From Treponema sp. (GTDB lineage Bacteria; Spirochaetota; Spirochaetia; Treponematales; Treponemataceae), in NCBI GenBank assembly GCA_017963165.1, contig JAGCTZ010000224.1, forward strand, positions 1-64,000: 64,000 nt of DNA, written 5' to 3'. Positions within the stretch are counted from its first letter, which is position 1. The number at the start of each line of letters is the position of its first letter. The translations under genes were made by a program, and so were the position numbers. The notes below the pieces were generated by a model. It ran no database searches, was not told the DNA's origin, and worked only from the letters and a program-made list of their open reading frames with translations. Positions 33,414-43,386 of the stretch are shown here, in pieces.

Positions 33414-34612
33414 GGATTGTTTTTTACAGTTCCAACTCCAATTATTATGAGCCTCAGGAATGTGTAACAACAAATTATCCTTCCTGGAATGATTTATGGA
33501 ATCAATTCTGTAAACTTTATCCGGAACATTCATTTTTTTCAGTTTCTCAAAAGCCTGCAATGTTTATGCCGGACAGTACAATAATTGTAGAATCGCAGGA
33601 AACTAAAGTTTTTGTTGATAATGTTGCTGCTCTTAAGCCAGATTTAGTTATAGCAGCCTCTTTTTGGGTTACACCATACGACTGGCTTCCTGTAAAAGAT
33701 GCACTTATTGCAGATGAATTACGCGCACTTGGAATAGATGTTGTATGTCACAGTAAAGAAACTTCCCTATTATGCTTTGATAAATACCGCACGATGAACT
33801 TTTTAGAAGCAAAAGGCTTTTGTCATGCTCCTGGAATGTTTATTGATCACGATTTATATTTTTGTGCAGGGAACATGAACCAGGTTTGCAGCAATGTTTA
33901 TAAAGAATGTGTTCTTAAACAGCTTAAGCAAATGGAATATCCACTTATTATAAAAAATCCTGTTGGTTTAAGCTCTTATGGAATGGCAGTTGTTAATTCT
34001 TACAACGAAGCTTACGGATATCTTAATTCAAAGAAAAATAATTCAAACAGACTTGTAGAAAAATTTATTCAAGGCGAACAATTTGGAACAGAAATATACG
34101 GAAGAAATGGGAATTATAAGGTTATGCCACCATTCCGTTTAAGTGTAAATCAATATGGAATTACGAGTCCAAAGCTTTGTCGAAAATCAGGACCTGTGGA
34201 TGATGAAGAATATAAAATTGATGAACTAAAAAAGGAACTGAAAAGGCTTGCATGTGAGCTTAAACTTGATGGCTTTGCGCAGGTTGATTTAGTGTTTGGC
34301 GGCGGCCATTGGTACATAATCGAAATTAATCCTAGATTAAGCGGAATGACCACAACATACACCGCCGCCGCCGGCTTAAACTTTTATGATTATCTTTTCC
34401 GTGCTGTAACAACAAATTTTGAACCTACCTTACAACCTGTAATAAATAAGAAAATCCCATTACAAACACCAGAACAACTTTCTGAACTTTCAAGGCAACA
34501 AGATGTTTTATTTATTTCTCAAATACAGAATAATCTTGCTTTACAGGAACGAGAACGCGGTTATTGTGAAGTAATTCAAACTGCAGATACAGAAAAAGAC
34601 GAAAAGTTATAA
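33410..34612 (+). CDS. ATP-grasp ligase, substrate unknown
   Basis: A 400-residue protein whose C-terminal two thirds is an ATP-grasp fold. PLIIKNPVGLSSYGMAVV is the lysine/Gly-rich loop, RLVEKFIQGEQFGTEIYG the hinge strand, and DGFAQVDLVFGGGHWYIIEINPRLSGMTT carries the Mg-binding Glu/Asn/Arg. The architecture resembles D-Ala-D-Ala ligases and ATP-grasp amino-acid ligases. It ends the moxR operon (4-base overlap) and abuts a convergent FemAB-like gene with no gap. Joint action in peptidoglycan or peptide assembly is possible but unproven. Confidence 0.75.
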   Translation: MRIVFYSSNSNYYEPQECVTTNYPSWNDLWNQFCKLYPEHSFFSVSQKPAMFMPDSTIIVESQETKVFVDNVAALKPDLVIAASFWVTPYDWLPVKDALIADELRALGIDVVCHSKETSLLCFDKYRTMNFLEAKGFCHAPGMFIDHDLYFCAGNMNQVCSNVYKECVLKQLKQMEYPLIIKNPVGLSSYGMAVVNSYNEAYGYLNSKKNNSNRLVEKFIQGEQFGTEIYGRNGNYKVMPPFRLSVNQYGITSPKLCRKSGPVDDEEYKIDELKKELKRLACELKLDGFAQVDLVFGGGHWYIIEINPRLSGMTTTYTAAAGLNFYDYLFRAVTTNFEPTLQPVINKKIPLQTPEQLSELSRQQDVLFISQIQNNLALQERERGYCEVIQTADTEKDEKL

Positions 34613-35776
34613 TTATCTTCCGTGTAGCTTTTTTACAACTTTTTTGTACCACCAGGCTCTTACATTTTCTACAAAACTATATGGTTTGTACCAGAAGCTT
34701 GTTGCAATATCCCAGCTGCCTATTCTATGAATAATCTTTCCGCCAAAATTTGCCTTAAACATATAAAGTCCGTGCATAGAATGATTTTCATTTTCTCCGT
34801 CTGGTGGCATTCCATAAAGATCATAATATTTAGAGCCGTAAGCCTTAGCATCTTTCATTGCTGTCCATTGTAAAAGATGATTCGGCATAAGATTTCTTTT
34901 ATTGTTACTGCTTGCTCCATAAAGATAAATTGCTTCATCTTTGCTGAATAAAGTCATAATTGCTGCAATTTCATCACCTTCATGTTCTGCAATATAAAGA
35001 GAAACAAAAGGGACATCATTTCCTGCTTCTACAGCTTTTCCACTTGAACTTATAAGGTCAAGATAATATTCTTTTGCGTGACTTGAATTACCGTCTCGCG
35101 CATTTGTTTCTTTTGTAAGAGCATAGAAAACGTTTATTTTTTCAGACAAATTAACAGAAGTTCCAGTATATTTTTTTACAACAACACCTTTCTTTTCGCT
35201 CAGTCGAATATTGTAACGCCATTTTGAATGCATTGCTGCAAGTATTTCTTCTTCTGTTCCTGTCAGATTTACAAGAGAAGTATCAGGTGGCTGGATATCA
35301 ACTTTATTTTTTTGTAAACCAAGTTTGTCTGCAAAAGAAACAATTTTAAGTCCACGGTTATAAATATCTCGTTCTTCTGGTGTCTCAAAATCAACATCAG
35401 GATCAAAACGAATTGCAATTGTATTTTTAGGAAGAAATGGTTTTACGGCAAATGCAATATCATGTAAAAAAGCACCAAATTCTATAGTCTGATCATTTGG
35501 AGAAATTTGTTCTGTGTCAAAGGGAAGTTTCGGAAACAAAGGTATATAAGCAATAGAAAAACGACCCCCGCAAAAGCTTCTGTTAATTACAGAAACTTCA
35601 TAATTATTTGATTGAGGTTCATCATCTTTTTCATCTTTATAGGAAATGTCAAGCTTAAAACGTTTGTAAGACCACCCATGGCGTGATTTAAATTCACACC
35701 AGAAAGGTGTCTGTAAAAACGAACCGTCATTTGTATGAACGGTTGAATCAATAAGAGAGGCTTTTACTTCAAACAT
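34613..35776 (-). CDS. FemAB-like aminoacyltransferase
   Basis: A 387-residue protein with two GNAT-like halves. HSKWRYNIRLSEKKGVVVKK near residue 185 and the later LYGASSNNKRNLMPNHLLQW followed by YDLYGMPPDG are the hallmark segments of FemX/FemAB proteins. These add amino acids from aminoacyl-tRNA to lipid II, or act on other acceptors. Its TAA is directly adjacent to the stop of the convergent ATP-grasp gene (34610-34612), with no bases between. Its first base overlaps the end of the HD-GYP gene, so it is co-transcribed with it. Confidence 0.82.
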   Translation of the reverse strand: MFEVKASLIDSTVHTNDGSFLQTPFWCEFKSRHGWSYKRFKLDISYKDEKDDEPQSNNYEVSVINRSFCGGRFSIAYIPLFPKLPFDTEQISPNDQTIEFGAFLHDIAFAVKPFLPKNTIAIRFDPDVDFETPEERDIYNRGLKIVSFADKLGLQKNKVDIQPPDTSLVNLTGTEEEILAAMHSKWRYNIRLSEKKGVVVKKYTGTSVNLSEKINVFYALTKETNARDGNSSHAKEYYLDLISSSGKAVEAGNDVPFVSLYIAEHEGDEIAAIMTLFSKDEAIYLYGASSNNKRNLMPNHLLQWTAMKDAKAYGSKYYDLYGMPPDGENENHSMHGLYMFKANFGGKIIHRIGSWDIATSFWYKPYSFVENVRAWWYKKVVKKLHGR

Positions 35777-37155
35777 TAATTAACACCTTCGTAAGACTGG
35801 TCGGTATATTTTTCGTTAATTTCGATAATTTTATCTTTGATTTTAAAGAATTCTTTAAGAATTAAAGGATCAAAATGTTCTCCGCTTTCTTTCTGCATAA
35901 CTTCAAAAGCTTCTGTATAAGAAACAGGCTTTTTATAGCAGCGTGGAGTTACCAGTGCATCAAAAACATCGGCAACAGCCATTATACGTGCACATAAAGG
36001 AATATCTTCGCCCTTTAAATGTTCAGGATATCCTCTTCCATTCCATTTTTCGTGATGATTTTTACAGATATTATTTGCCATTTTAATCATATCACGATCA
36101 ATACCAACAGGAAGAACTTCATTTATAATTCTTGAACCTTCTATAGTGTGTTTTTCGATAATAGCATGTTCTTCCGGAGTGATTCTTCCCGGATGCTTTA
36201 AAATTAAATCTGGAATACGAATATTTCCTATATCATGTAATGGTGCACATTTTTCAAGCATAGAAATAAAATTTGGTGTAAGTGTTTTTGCATAAACATC
36301 ATCATTTTTACATTGTTCGGCAATCATACGAACATAATTTGTTACACGGATAATATGCTTACTTTCGGAAATATCTCTTGTTTCAATAAGTGATGAAAGA
36401 TTGATGATTGTATTATGCTGCAGTTCTACACTTCTTAATCCATCCTGTTGCAGTTTTTCTTTTGTTGATTCAAGATTTTCTTTAATTTTCTGGTTCATAT
36501 TTATATAAATTATGAAAAAGGAAATCGTAAGACCAAGACTATTAAGGGCAAGACCATAATGTGCAATCTGAACAATCTGCATTATGAACGGAACAAAAAT
36601 AAATGATGCAAAACCAATATTTTCTGCATTTGAAAATTTCTTATGATTTTTGATTACAATAAATAATGCTTCACAATAAAGTAAAATTTCTACAGCAACA
36701 GTACCATTAAAGAGTTTTCCTCTATGATAAATGTTACCAGGTAAAATCTCGTAATACCAGTCGGCAAATGGAGTGATAATAAGCATTATTATATAAACAG
36801 CTGCAGCCGCAAGACAGAAATACCAGTAATATTTTGATATTGGTTCTACTTTGCTGTAATAAACAAGTATGTATTTTATGTAAAAAACAAATAGCAAAAT
36901 ACCGGAAAAGAAAAAGATAAATGAGCTTACAGGAAGTGCAACAAGCTTCCAGGCTGCATCTGTTCCTTCACTTATCCACATAAAGATATCACTTATACCG
37001 TAAATAATTGCTGCAATATTTGTGAACGCAAACCATTTTACATGCTTTTCAATATCTCTATAAGAAAGAATTGAGCATGTAATAATAAATGAGATTAAAA
37101 CACTATAAGCATCAAGGCTTATGTTAATGGTGTTGATAATTTCTTTTGTCATCAT
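35776..37155 (-). CDS. Membrane HD-GYP c-di-GMP phosphodiesterase
   Basis: A 459-residue protein with seven N-terminal membrane helices (about residues 12-220, 7TM-sensor-like), a short coiled coil, and an HD-GYP domain. Key residues are visible: HDIGNIRIPD (HD pair), later EHTIEGSRII, and NHHEKWNGRGYPEHLKGEDIPLCARI, which carries the intact GYP, then ADVFDALVTPR. It should hydrolyse c-di-GMP in response to a signal sensed at the membrane. Overlaps metG by 4 bases. Confidence 0.9.
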   Translation of the reverse strand: MMTKEIINTINISLDAYSVLISFIITCSILSYRDIEKHVKWFAFTNIAAIIYGISDIFMWISEGTDAAWKLVALPVSSFIFFFSGILLFVFYIKYILVYYSKVEPISKYYWYFCLAAAAVYIIMLIITPFADWYYEILPGNIYHRGKLFNGTVAVEILLYCEALFIVIKNHKKFSNAENIGFASFIFVPFIMQIVQIAHYGLALNSLGLTISFFIIYINMNQKIKENLESTKEKLQQDGLRSVELQHNTIINLSSLIETRDISESKHIIRVTNYVRMIAEQCKNDDVYAKTLTPNFISMLEKCAPLHDIGNIRIPDLILKHPGRITPEEHAIIEKHTIEGSRIINEVLPVGIDRDMIKMANNICKNHHEKWNGRGYPEHLKGEDIPLCARIMAVADVFDALVTPRCYKKPVSYTEAFEVMQKESGEHFDPLILKEFFKIKDKIIEINEKYTDQSYEGVN

Positions 37156-39461
37156 CCGATATCACTATTGAGTGCCTTAGTTGTCTTTATTTCTTTACCA
37201 TCAGCCATAAGAGGAATTCCGGCAATATTGACAACTCCGTCTTTAGATGTAATCTGCACACTAAAGAATTCATCAATGTTGATTTCATCTTTTTTTGCGG
37301 CTTGTGTGTCGGCACCCCGAAGGATTACTTTTGTACCAGGTTCAGCCCAAGATGCATCAAGAACTTCGACACATTCTTTTCCGTTTTCATCTTTGTAATC
37401 TCCTGCTAAAAGCATACCACGGCTTTCTACTCCGCGCATTGTTCTAGGGGCAAGATTAGCTGCAATTATAACATGTTTTCCAAGTAATTCTTCCGGTTTA
37501 AGATACATACGCAGACCAGATTGAATTGTTCTTTCTGTTCCGCTTCCGTCATCCAGAGTTTCTATATATAGTTTATCACCTTCCGGATTATTGTCAACTT
37601 TTAATATTTTTGCAACTTTTAATTCAATATTTTTATTAAAGAAATCTGCCTGCTGTTCAACAGGAAGATAAGCCGGCTCTGCATGAGCTTTCTTTTCCTG
37701 TTTTTTGGCAGCTTTTTCTGCTTCTTTTGCCTGTTTTCCACTGAATTTTTCACGGAATGCAAGCATAGTTTTCTGATCAAGAGGTTTGAAATAAACTTCT
37801 GTTGGTCCAACTGTAGATAAGCCTTCTGTTACTCCAAGATCATCCCAGATGTAGCCAGGAATTGTTTCCATTCCAACCTTCTTTTCCTGAATTGATTTGC
37901 CAAAATAGCTCATGATTTTCTGTGTATACTGAGGCATATACGGATTCATCATAATCATAAGGTCTTTGATTACATAACAAAGATTATGAATAAGGCTTTC
38001 TGCAACTTCAGGATTTTCTGTTCGTGCTTTCCAAGGTTCTGTAGCCTGGAACTTTTTATTACAGATATCAGAAATTTCAAACATTGTATGGAAGGCATCC
38101 TTAAGTTCTGCCCATTCAAGATAATCTGTTGCTTTCTTTTCAAGTTCGCGAACTTTTGTCCAAAGTTCTTCGTCTACAGGAGCATACGGGATTTTTCCTT
38201 CGTAATATTTATTTACAAAAAGCAAAGTGCGGTTTACTAAGTTTCCAAGGTTTCCTATAAGTTCACCGTTAAGCTTTTCCATAAAGTCTTTCCAGGTAAA
38301 CTGATAATCCTGTTTTTCAGGTCTGTTATAGAAAATATAGAAACGCCATGCATCTGCAGGAATTCCTGTTTCTATTGCATCTGAACCAAATACTCCAATT
38401 CCAAGACTCTTTGAGAATTTTCCATCTTCGTAATTTAAGAATTCTGTAGATGACATATGATGAAGTTTTGTCCATTCATGAGGACTTCCCAGCAGTGTAC
38501 AAGGGAAAATTACTGTATGGAAAGGAATATTGTCTTTACCAATAAACTGGAAAAGGTCTACTTTTGGTTTATCTTTAGCTTCTTCTGATTCAGAAGGAAT
38601 CCACCAGCTCTTCCAGTCAAAGCTTTGACGTCCTGATTTTTCAAGTTCATCTGCAAGCTGCTTTGTAATAGAAATATATCCGATTGGGGCATTAAACCAG
38701 ACATAGAAAACTTTATTTTCGTAGCCTTCTTTTGGAACCGGAATACCCCATTTAAGGTCACGAGTAATTGCTCTTTCCTGCAATCCGTCACGAATCCATG
38801 CTTTTGACATATTGATTGCATTGTCGGACCACTTTCCTTCTACACTTGCTTTTTCCATCCATTCATTGAGTTTTCCGCTCATTGCAGGAAGATCTATATA
38901 AAGATGCTTTGTTTCCCTAACTTCTGGAGTTGAACCACAGGTATGACATTTTGGTTTTTTAAGTTCGATCGGATCCAGGAGGCTGCCACACTTGTCGCAC
39001 TGGTCACCGCGTGCCTTTTCATAACCACATTTTGGACAGGTTCCGTCTACATAGCGGTCTGCAAGGAACATATTACAGTGAGGACAGTAAAGCTGTTTGT
39101 TTACATGTTCTTTAATAAAGCCTGCTTTATCAAGGTCATTAAAAAGTCCCTGTGTTATTTCTGTACACTGTTCGTTTGATGTACGTCCAAATTTATCAAA
39201 ATTGATATTGAACCATTTATATATTTTTGTATGTTCCTGATAATAATGATTACACAGAGCGCGTGGTTCTTTACCTTCTTCCAGAGCCTTTGTTTCAGTT
39301 GCAGTTCCGTATTCATCAACACCACAAACATAAAGAGTTTCATAACCCCTGTTACGGCAGAAACGTGCAAAAACATCTCCCGAAAGTGACTGAATTATGT
39401 TTCCTAAATGAGGTATATTATTTACATATGGTAATGCAGCAGTAATAAGTCGTCTGTTCAT
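37152..39461 (-). CDS. metG: Methionyl-tRNA synthetase
   Basis: A 769-residue class I synthetase. The HIGH-like motif is PHLGN near residue 18. The zinc knuckle is CPHC/CPKC plus a second CDKC/CHTC pair in the insertion, and the KMSKS motif is seen as KFSKS near residue 350. The C-terminal 110 residues (KNIELKVAKILKVDNNPEGD onward) are the tRNA-binding EMAP/Trbp111 domain. AAGGAA precedes the ATG. The two zinc pairs place it in the MetG type 1 group with a fused tRNA-binding domain. Confidence 0.96.
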   Translation of the reverse strand: MNRRLITAALPYVNNIPHLGNIIQSLSGDVFARFCRNRGYETLYVCGVDEYGTATETKALEEGKEPRALCNHYYQEHTKIYKWFNINFDKFGRTSNEQCTEITQGLFNDLDKAGFIKEHVNKQLYCPHCNMFLADRYVDGTCPKCGYEKARGDQCDKCGSLLDPIELKKPKCHTCGSTPEVRETKHLYIDLPAMSGKLNEWMEKASVEGKWSDNAINMSKAWIRDGLQERAITRDLKWGIPVPKEGYENKVFYVWFNAPIGYISITKQLADELEKSGRQSFDWKSWWIPSESEEAKDKPKVDLFQFIGKDNIPFHTVIFPCTLLGSPHEWTKLHHMSSTEFLNYEDGKFSKSLGIGVFGSDAIETGIPADAWRFYIFYNRPEKQDYQFTWKDFMEKLNGELIGNLGNLVNRTLLFVNKYYEGKIPYAPVDEELWTKVRELEKKATDYLEWAELKDAFHTMFEISDICNKKFQATEPWKARTENPEVAESLIHNLCYVIKDLMIMMNPYMPQYTQKIMSYFGKSIQEKKVGMETIPGYIWDDLGVTEGLSTVGPTEVYFKPLDQKTMLAFREKFSGKQAKEAEKAAKKQEKKAHAEPAYLPVEQQADFFNKNIELKVAKILKVDNNPEGDKLYIETLDDGSGTERTIQSGLRMYLKPEELLGKHVIIAANLAPRTMRGVESRGMLLAGDYKDENGKECVEVLDASWAEPGTKVILRGADTQAAKKDEINIDEFFSVQITSKDGVVNIAGIPLMADGKEIKTTKALNSDIG

Positions 39462-39569
39462 GATTTTGATTCCTTTTTTATAAAATGTGTTTCTTTAATA
39501 TAATGAAAAAAATTGATTTTTACAATAATACCAGAATCTACAAAACCTGAATTCGAAAATCTTTTTTAA

Positions 39570-39598
39570 GTGACAACTCAACTTTTTGCGTGTATAAT
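39570..39598 (+). promoter_or_regulatory. chemoreceptor promoter, leaderless arrangement
   Basis: GTGACA (39570-39575), 17-base spacer, TATAAT (39593-39598), then 7 bases to ATG 39606. No Shine-Dalgarno can fit. Confidence 0.65.
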
Positions 39599-39605
39599 TT
39601 AAATC

Positions 39606-41486
39606 ATGACAGTATTTTTATCATATGCAATCTTATTAAGTATTGTTACGGAACTGAGCGTTCTTTTTTTACGTTTTTTTGCTCTGGAGTTTATCTACAA
39701 CACACCGGAAGAAATGTTTATCGGCGGATTTATTCCGAATATGGCAGTTTCTGTTTTCCTGCTTGCCGTCGTTCTTATTATTGCCTGGTTCTTTTGCAGA
39801 CCTTTTGACCAGACTTTAAAAAGAATTAAAAACGAAGGCTATTCTCCTACAGAAGAAGAAACAAAAAAATGCCTTGATACCTATCGAAAATTAAACATTC
39901 TTACAATAACTGCAAACTTTATAGGCTTTTTTGTCGGTCAGGTTTATATGGTTTGGGATGGTATTCGTGCAGGTCGTGCAGAGTATATCCTTATCCGTGC
40001 TGTTTTGATTGTTGTTCAGGCTGTGGCTTTTGGTGGAATTTCCTGCATGTCTACAGTAAATGGTCTTGATTCTATTCTTGCAAAACCACGTTCACTTTTA
40101 AAAATCCAGTCTGTAGCAAACCTGAAAAAATATCGTTCTATGACATTAACAAGCATTCTTACAATGACTTTTTTTGTAACGCTTGTTTTTGTTTCTGTAA
40201 ATATGCTTTGTACTCTTTATGGTTCTTTCCAGTTCCCGAATGAAAATTTATGGATGAAAAAAGGAGTACTCTGCTTTGTACTTTCCATGATTCTTGCAGG
40301 CTATCCTTTCCTTGTAATTATTTTTGGACTTACAAAGCGAATGAGACATGCATCAAATGTTATGGAAGACATTGCTCAGGAAGGAGACTTACAGCACAGA
40401 ATTGACATAACAATTCTTGATGATTTTGGTGTACTCACAACTTCTATCAACGAAATGATTGAAAAGCTTTCTACAATGATTAAGGGACTTATTGATTCTA
40501 CAGAAACTGTTTCTTATACTTCAAAAATCATCAATGCTTCTGTATTTAATTCCAGCAATGCAATTAACGATTTTGATACAATGCTCGAAAAAATTAACAG
40601 CAATTCCAGTGAGCAGAACAATCTTGTATTGGAAGCCGATAAAAATATTTCCAGACTTGCAAAAAGTGTTCGCAACATAAGGGAACATCTTGCAGAACAA
40701 TCAAATTCTGTTGCAACTATTTCTTCTTCTGTTACAGAAATGACGGCAAATATTGGTTCTGTAGCCGATACCGCTGAAAAAGCTCGTGGTTCTGCAGAAG
40801 TGCTTACTGAAAAAAGTGAACAGGGACGCCAGTCTATTGAAAATGCAATTAAAACGATGGAAGAAATTCAAAAGAGTTCAGCCGAAGTTCAGGAATTTGT
40901 TAATATTATTAAGAATCTTGCAAGCCAGACTAACCTGCTTTCTATGAATGCGGCAATCGAAGCTGCTCATGCCGGTGATTTTGGTGCAGGTTTTGCTGTT
41001 GTTGCCGAAGAAGTTCGTAATCTTGCAGAATCTTCAGCAAAGAGTGCCCGTAATATTCAGGAACATATTCAGGATATGATTGTAAAAATTGACAATGGTG
41101 TAGAAACAATCAATTCTGCGGGAGAAGCCTTTGCCAATATTTCACAAAAAGTTGAAGAAACTGCAAACTTTGTAGAAGAAATTTCTGCTGCAATGGAAGA
41201 ACAAAAAATTGGTGCTGCCGAAACTCAGCAGGCAACAATTACTGTAGTAGATGCAGTTCATGCTGTAAACGAACTTGCCGAGACACAAACAGAAGATGCA
41301 ACTCAGGTACGTGAATTTATGCGCACTGTAGTAAAAGCTTCTGAATCTACTTTAAAAGCAGTTCAAGATGGTGTAATTGCAACGATGCATCTTAAAGAAT
41401 CTGTTCAGGAAGTAAAAGATTCTGCAACCCATAACACCGCTTCTGTAGATGTTATTGAACAGCAGGTTGGATTGTTTAAGCTGTAG
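39606..41486 (+). CDS. Methyl-accepting chemotaxis protein
   Basis: A 626-residue chemoreceptor. The N-terminal 250 residues carry about six hydrophobic segments rather than two helices around a periplasmic domain. A HAMP-like region follows near 255-300 (MRHASNVMEDIAQEGDLQHRID), then a long coiled coil. The conserved tip is ASQTNLLSMNAAIEAAHAGD, followed by [17 protein letters not shown] near residue 455. It relays signals to CheA/CheW. The promoter lies directly before the ATG. A second receptor with the same general plan is at 56132-58036. Confidence 0.93.
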   Translation: MTVFLSYAILLSIVTELSVLFLRFFALEFIYNTPEEMFIGGFIPNMAVSVFLLAVVLIIAWFFCRPFDQTLKRIKNEGYSPTEEETKKCLDTYRKLNILTITANFIGFFVGQVYMVWDGIRAGRAEYILIRAVLIVVQAVAFGGISCMSTVNGLDSILAKPRSLLKIQSVANLKKYRSMTLTSILTMTFFVTLVFVSVNMLCTLYGSFQFPNENLWMKKGVLCFVLSMILAGYPFLVIIFGLTKRMRHASNVMEDIAQEGDLQHRIDITILDDFGVLTTSINEMIEKLSTMIKGLIDSTETVSYTSKIINASVFNSSNAINDFDTMLEKINSNSSEQNNLVLEADKNISRLAKSVRNIREHLAEQSNSVATISSSVTEMTANIGSVADTAEKARGSAEVLTEKSEQGRQSIENAIKTMEEIQKSSAEVQEFVNIIKNLASQTNLLSMNAAIEAAHAGDFGAGFAVVAEEVRNLAESSAKSARNIQEHIQDMIVKIDNGVETINSAGEAFANISQKVEETANFVEEISAAMEEQKIGAAETQQATITVVDAVHAVNELAETQTEDATQVREFMRTVVKASESTLKAVQDGVIATMHLKESVQEVKDSATHNTASVDVIEQQVGLFKL

Positions 41487-41670
41487 TTAGGTTTTTAGGT
41501 TTTAGGTGCCAGGAATTAAGGGGAAATTATTGATTGTACAAATCAGAAAAAACAGTCCAGTGGACTATTTTTTCTGATTTGTACGATAATAAATCCCTCG
41601 GCCGCACTTTGTTGCGTCCTACCCCTTCTCCTAGGTGGCTCCGCCCCCTAAAACCCCTGGAACCTGGTAC
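41487..41670. repeat. dispersed intergenic repeat, copy 2, with nested hairpin
   Basis: Same ends (TTTTAGGTGCCAGG and CCCCTGGAACCTGGTACC) and middle (TTGTTGCGTCCTACCCC, GGTGGCTCCGCCCCC) as the copy at 8152-8249. About 80 extra bases containing a long hairpin (41536-41584) are inserted after the first end. The distal end touches the stop codon of the acyl-CoA ligase gene. Confidence 0.7.
41536..41584. terminator. bidirectional terminator between convergent genes
   Basis: 24-base arms 41536-41559 and 41561-41584 pair with a single mismatch. A GC core (CAGTCCA/TGGACTA) is flanked by A6 and T6, then CAAATCAG/CTGATTTG. It lies between the chemoreceptor and the convergent acyl-CoA ligase. Confidence 0.65.
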
Positions 41671-43365
41671 CTACTTAATATCCTTTCTCATAATCTTACC
41701 GGAAATTGTTTTTGGCAGACTATCCTTAAAGTCTACAATTCGCGGATATTTATAAGGGGCTGTAGTTTTCTTTACAAAAGTCTGAATATCTTTTACAAGT
41801 TCATCGCTTGGTTTATAACCTTTTGCAAGAACAATTGTTGCTTTTACAACCTGTCCACGAACAGGATCAGGTGCTGCAGTAACTGCACATTCAACAACAG
41901 CCGGGTGCTGCATAAGAACAGATTCAACTTCAAAGGTGCCGATTCTATAGCCTGAACATTTGATGACGTCATCATTACGGCCTGTAAACCAGAAATATCC
42001 GTCTTCATCCCGCCATGCATTATCGCTTGTATGATAATAACCGTCATGCATAACGGCTTTTGTTCTTGCCTGATCTCCGAAATATTCCATAAAAAGACCA
42101 GGGAAATTTCCGTTAGACATATCTACAACAATTTCACCAACTTCACCATCTTCAACTTCATTTCCATCTTCGTCTATTAAAGTAACATTATAATATGGAG
42201 CAGGTTTTCCAAGGCTGCCAGGTTTTATTCTTTCATTTCCATAATTGAACAGAGAAAGTGTTGTTTCTGTCTGACCAAAGCCTTCGCGGATTTCTTTTCC
42301 GGTTACAGCTTTCCATTTATTGAAAACTTCTTCGGAAAGTGGTTCGCCTGCTGTAGACCAATGTAGACAACTTGAGAAATTATATTTGGTTAAATCTTCC
42401 TGAATTAAGAAACGATAGATTGTTGGTGGCGCACAGAATGATGTAATGTTATGTTTTTCAATCTGTTTGATAAGATCAATAGGCTTAAACTTATCGTGAT
42501 AGTCATAAATGAATACTGCACATTCTGCAATCCACTGACCATAAAGTTTTCCCCAGACTGCTTTTCCCCAGCCTGTATCAGCTACAGTAAGATGGAGTCC
42601 ACCCTTTTGAACCTGCTGCCAGTAGCTTGCTGTAACAATATGTCCAAGTGGATAAAGGAAGTTATGAGAAACAAGCTTTGGATGGCTTGTAGTTCCAGAT
42701 GTAAAATATGCAAGAAGAATATCATCATTTTTGCTAATATCAGAACGTTTAAGAGAGTGAAATTCTGCAAGTTCACCCTCACCTACATTTATACAGCCTT
42801 CTGTAAAATCAAGCCAGGTTGGATGATTTTTCTTAAACTCATCACTCATTCCTTTATCAATTCCAAATGGAGGAACTGCAACAAGTGTTGTAAGTGATGG
42901 GCATTGTTTTTGAGCATCTTCGATATATGTAAAAAGTTCACGATGATCTACCGCAACGACAGCCTTTATATAAGCTGCATTACAGCGGAAAACAATATCT
43001 TCTGTTGTAAGCATATGAGTGGCAGGAATTACTGCTGCACCAATTTTATGAAGAGCAACAATAGAAATCCAGAATTCATAACGACGTTGAAGAATGAGCA
43101 TTACAAAGTCTCCGCGTTTAATACCAATACTACGGAAATATGCAGCAGCTCTGTCCGTACGTTCTTTTAGCTCCCCAAAAGTCATTCTGATTTCTTCGTC
43201 ATTATCATTACACCAGATAAATGCAAGAGCATCAGGTGTGCGTTGTGCAAGAACATCAACTACGTCGTAACCGAAGTTGAAGTTATCTGGTACCTTTATT
43301 TTATAATTTGCAAAAAAGTCGTTGTAGTCTGCAAATTCTGTTTTTTCTAGAAAATCTTCTAACAT
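41671..43365 (-). CDS. AMP-forming acyl-CoA synthetase
   Basis: A 564-residue ANL-superfamily enzyme that activates a carboxylic acid to its CoA thioester with ATP. P-loop YFTSGTTSHPKLVSHN near residue 220; A5 motif EGFGQTET; A7 YHTSDNAWRDEDGYFWFTGR; A8 with GYRIGTFEVE; A10 lysine in PKTISGKIMRKD near the C-terminus. The layout resembles medium-chain/acetyl-type (AcsM-like) synthetases. Downstream of an XRE-cupin regulator and a second ligase in the same direction. Substrate is probably a short or branched-chain acid, given the link to the vor operon (inference). Confidence 0.88.
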   Translation of the reverse strand: MLEDFLEKTEFADYNDFFANYKIKVPDNFNFGYDVVDVLAQRTPDALAFIWCNDNDEEIRMTFGELKERTDRAAAYFRSIGIKRGDFVMLILQRRYEFWISIVALHKIGAAVIPATHMLTTEDIVFRCNAAYIKAVVAVDHRELFTYIEDAQKQCPSLTTLVAVPPFGIDKGMSDEFKKNHPTWLDFTEGCINVGEGELAEFHSLKRSDISKNDDILLAYFTSGTTSHPKLVSHNFLYPLGHIVTASYWQQVQKGGLHLTVADTGWGKAVWGKLYGQWIAECAVFIYDYHDKFKPIDLIKQIEKHNITSFCAPPTIYRFLIQEDLTKYNFSSCLHWSTAGEPLSEEVFNKWKAVTGKEIREGFGQTETTLSLFNYGNERIKPGSLGKPAPYYNVTLIDEDGNEVEDGEVGEIVVDMSNGNFPGLFMEYFGDQARTKAVMHDGYYHTSDNAWRDEDGYFWFTGRNDDVIKCSGYRIGTFEVESVLMQHPAVVECAVTAAPDPVRGQVVKATIVLAKGYKPSDELVKDIQTFVKKTTAPYKYPRIVDFKDSLPKTISGKIMRKDIK

Positions 43366-43386
43366 GTATTATTCCTTTTTTTACGG

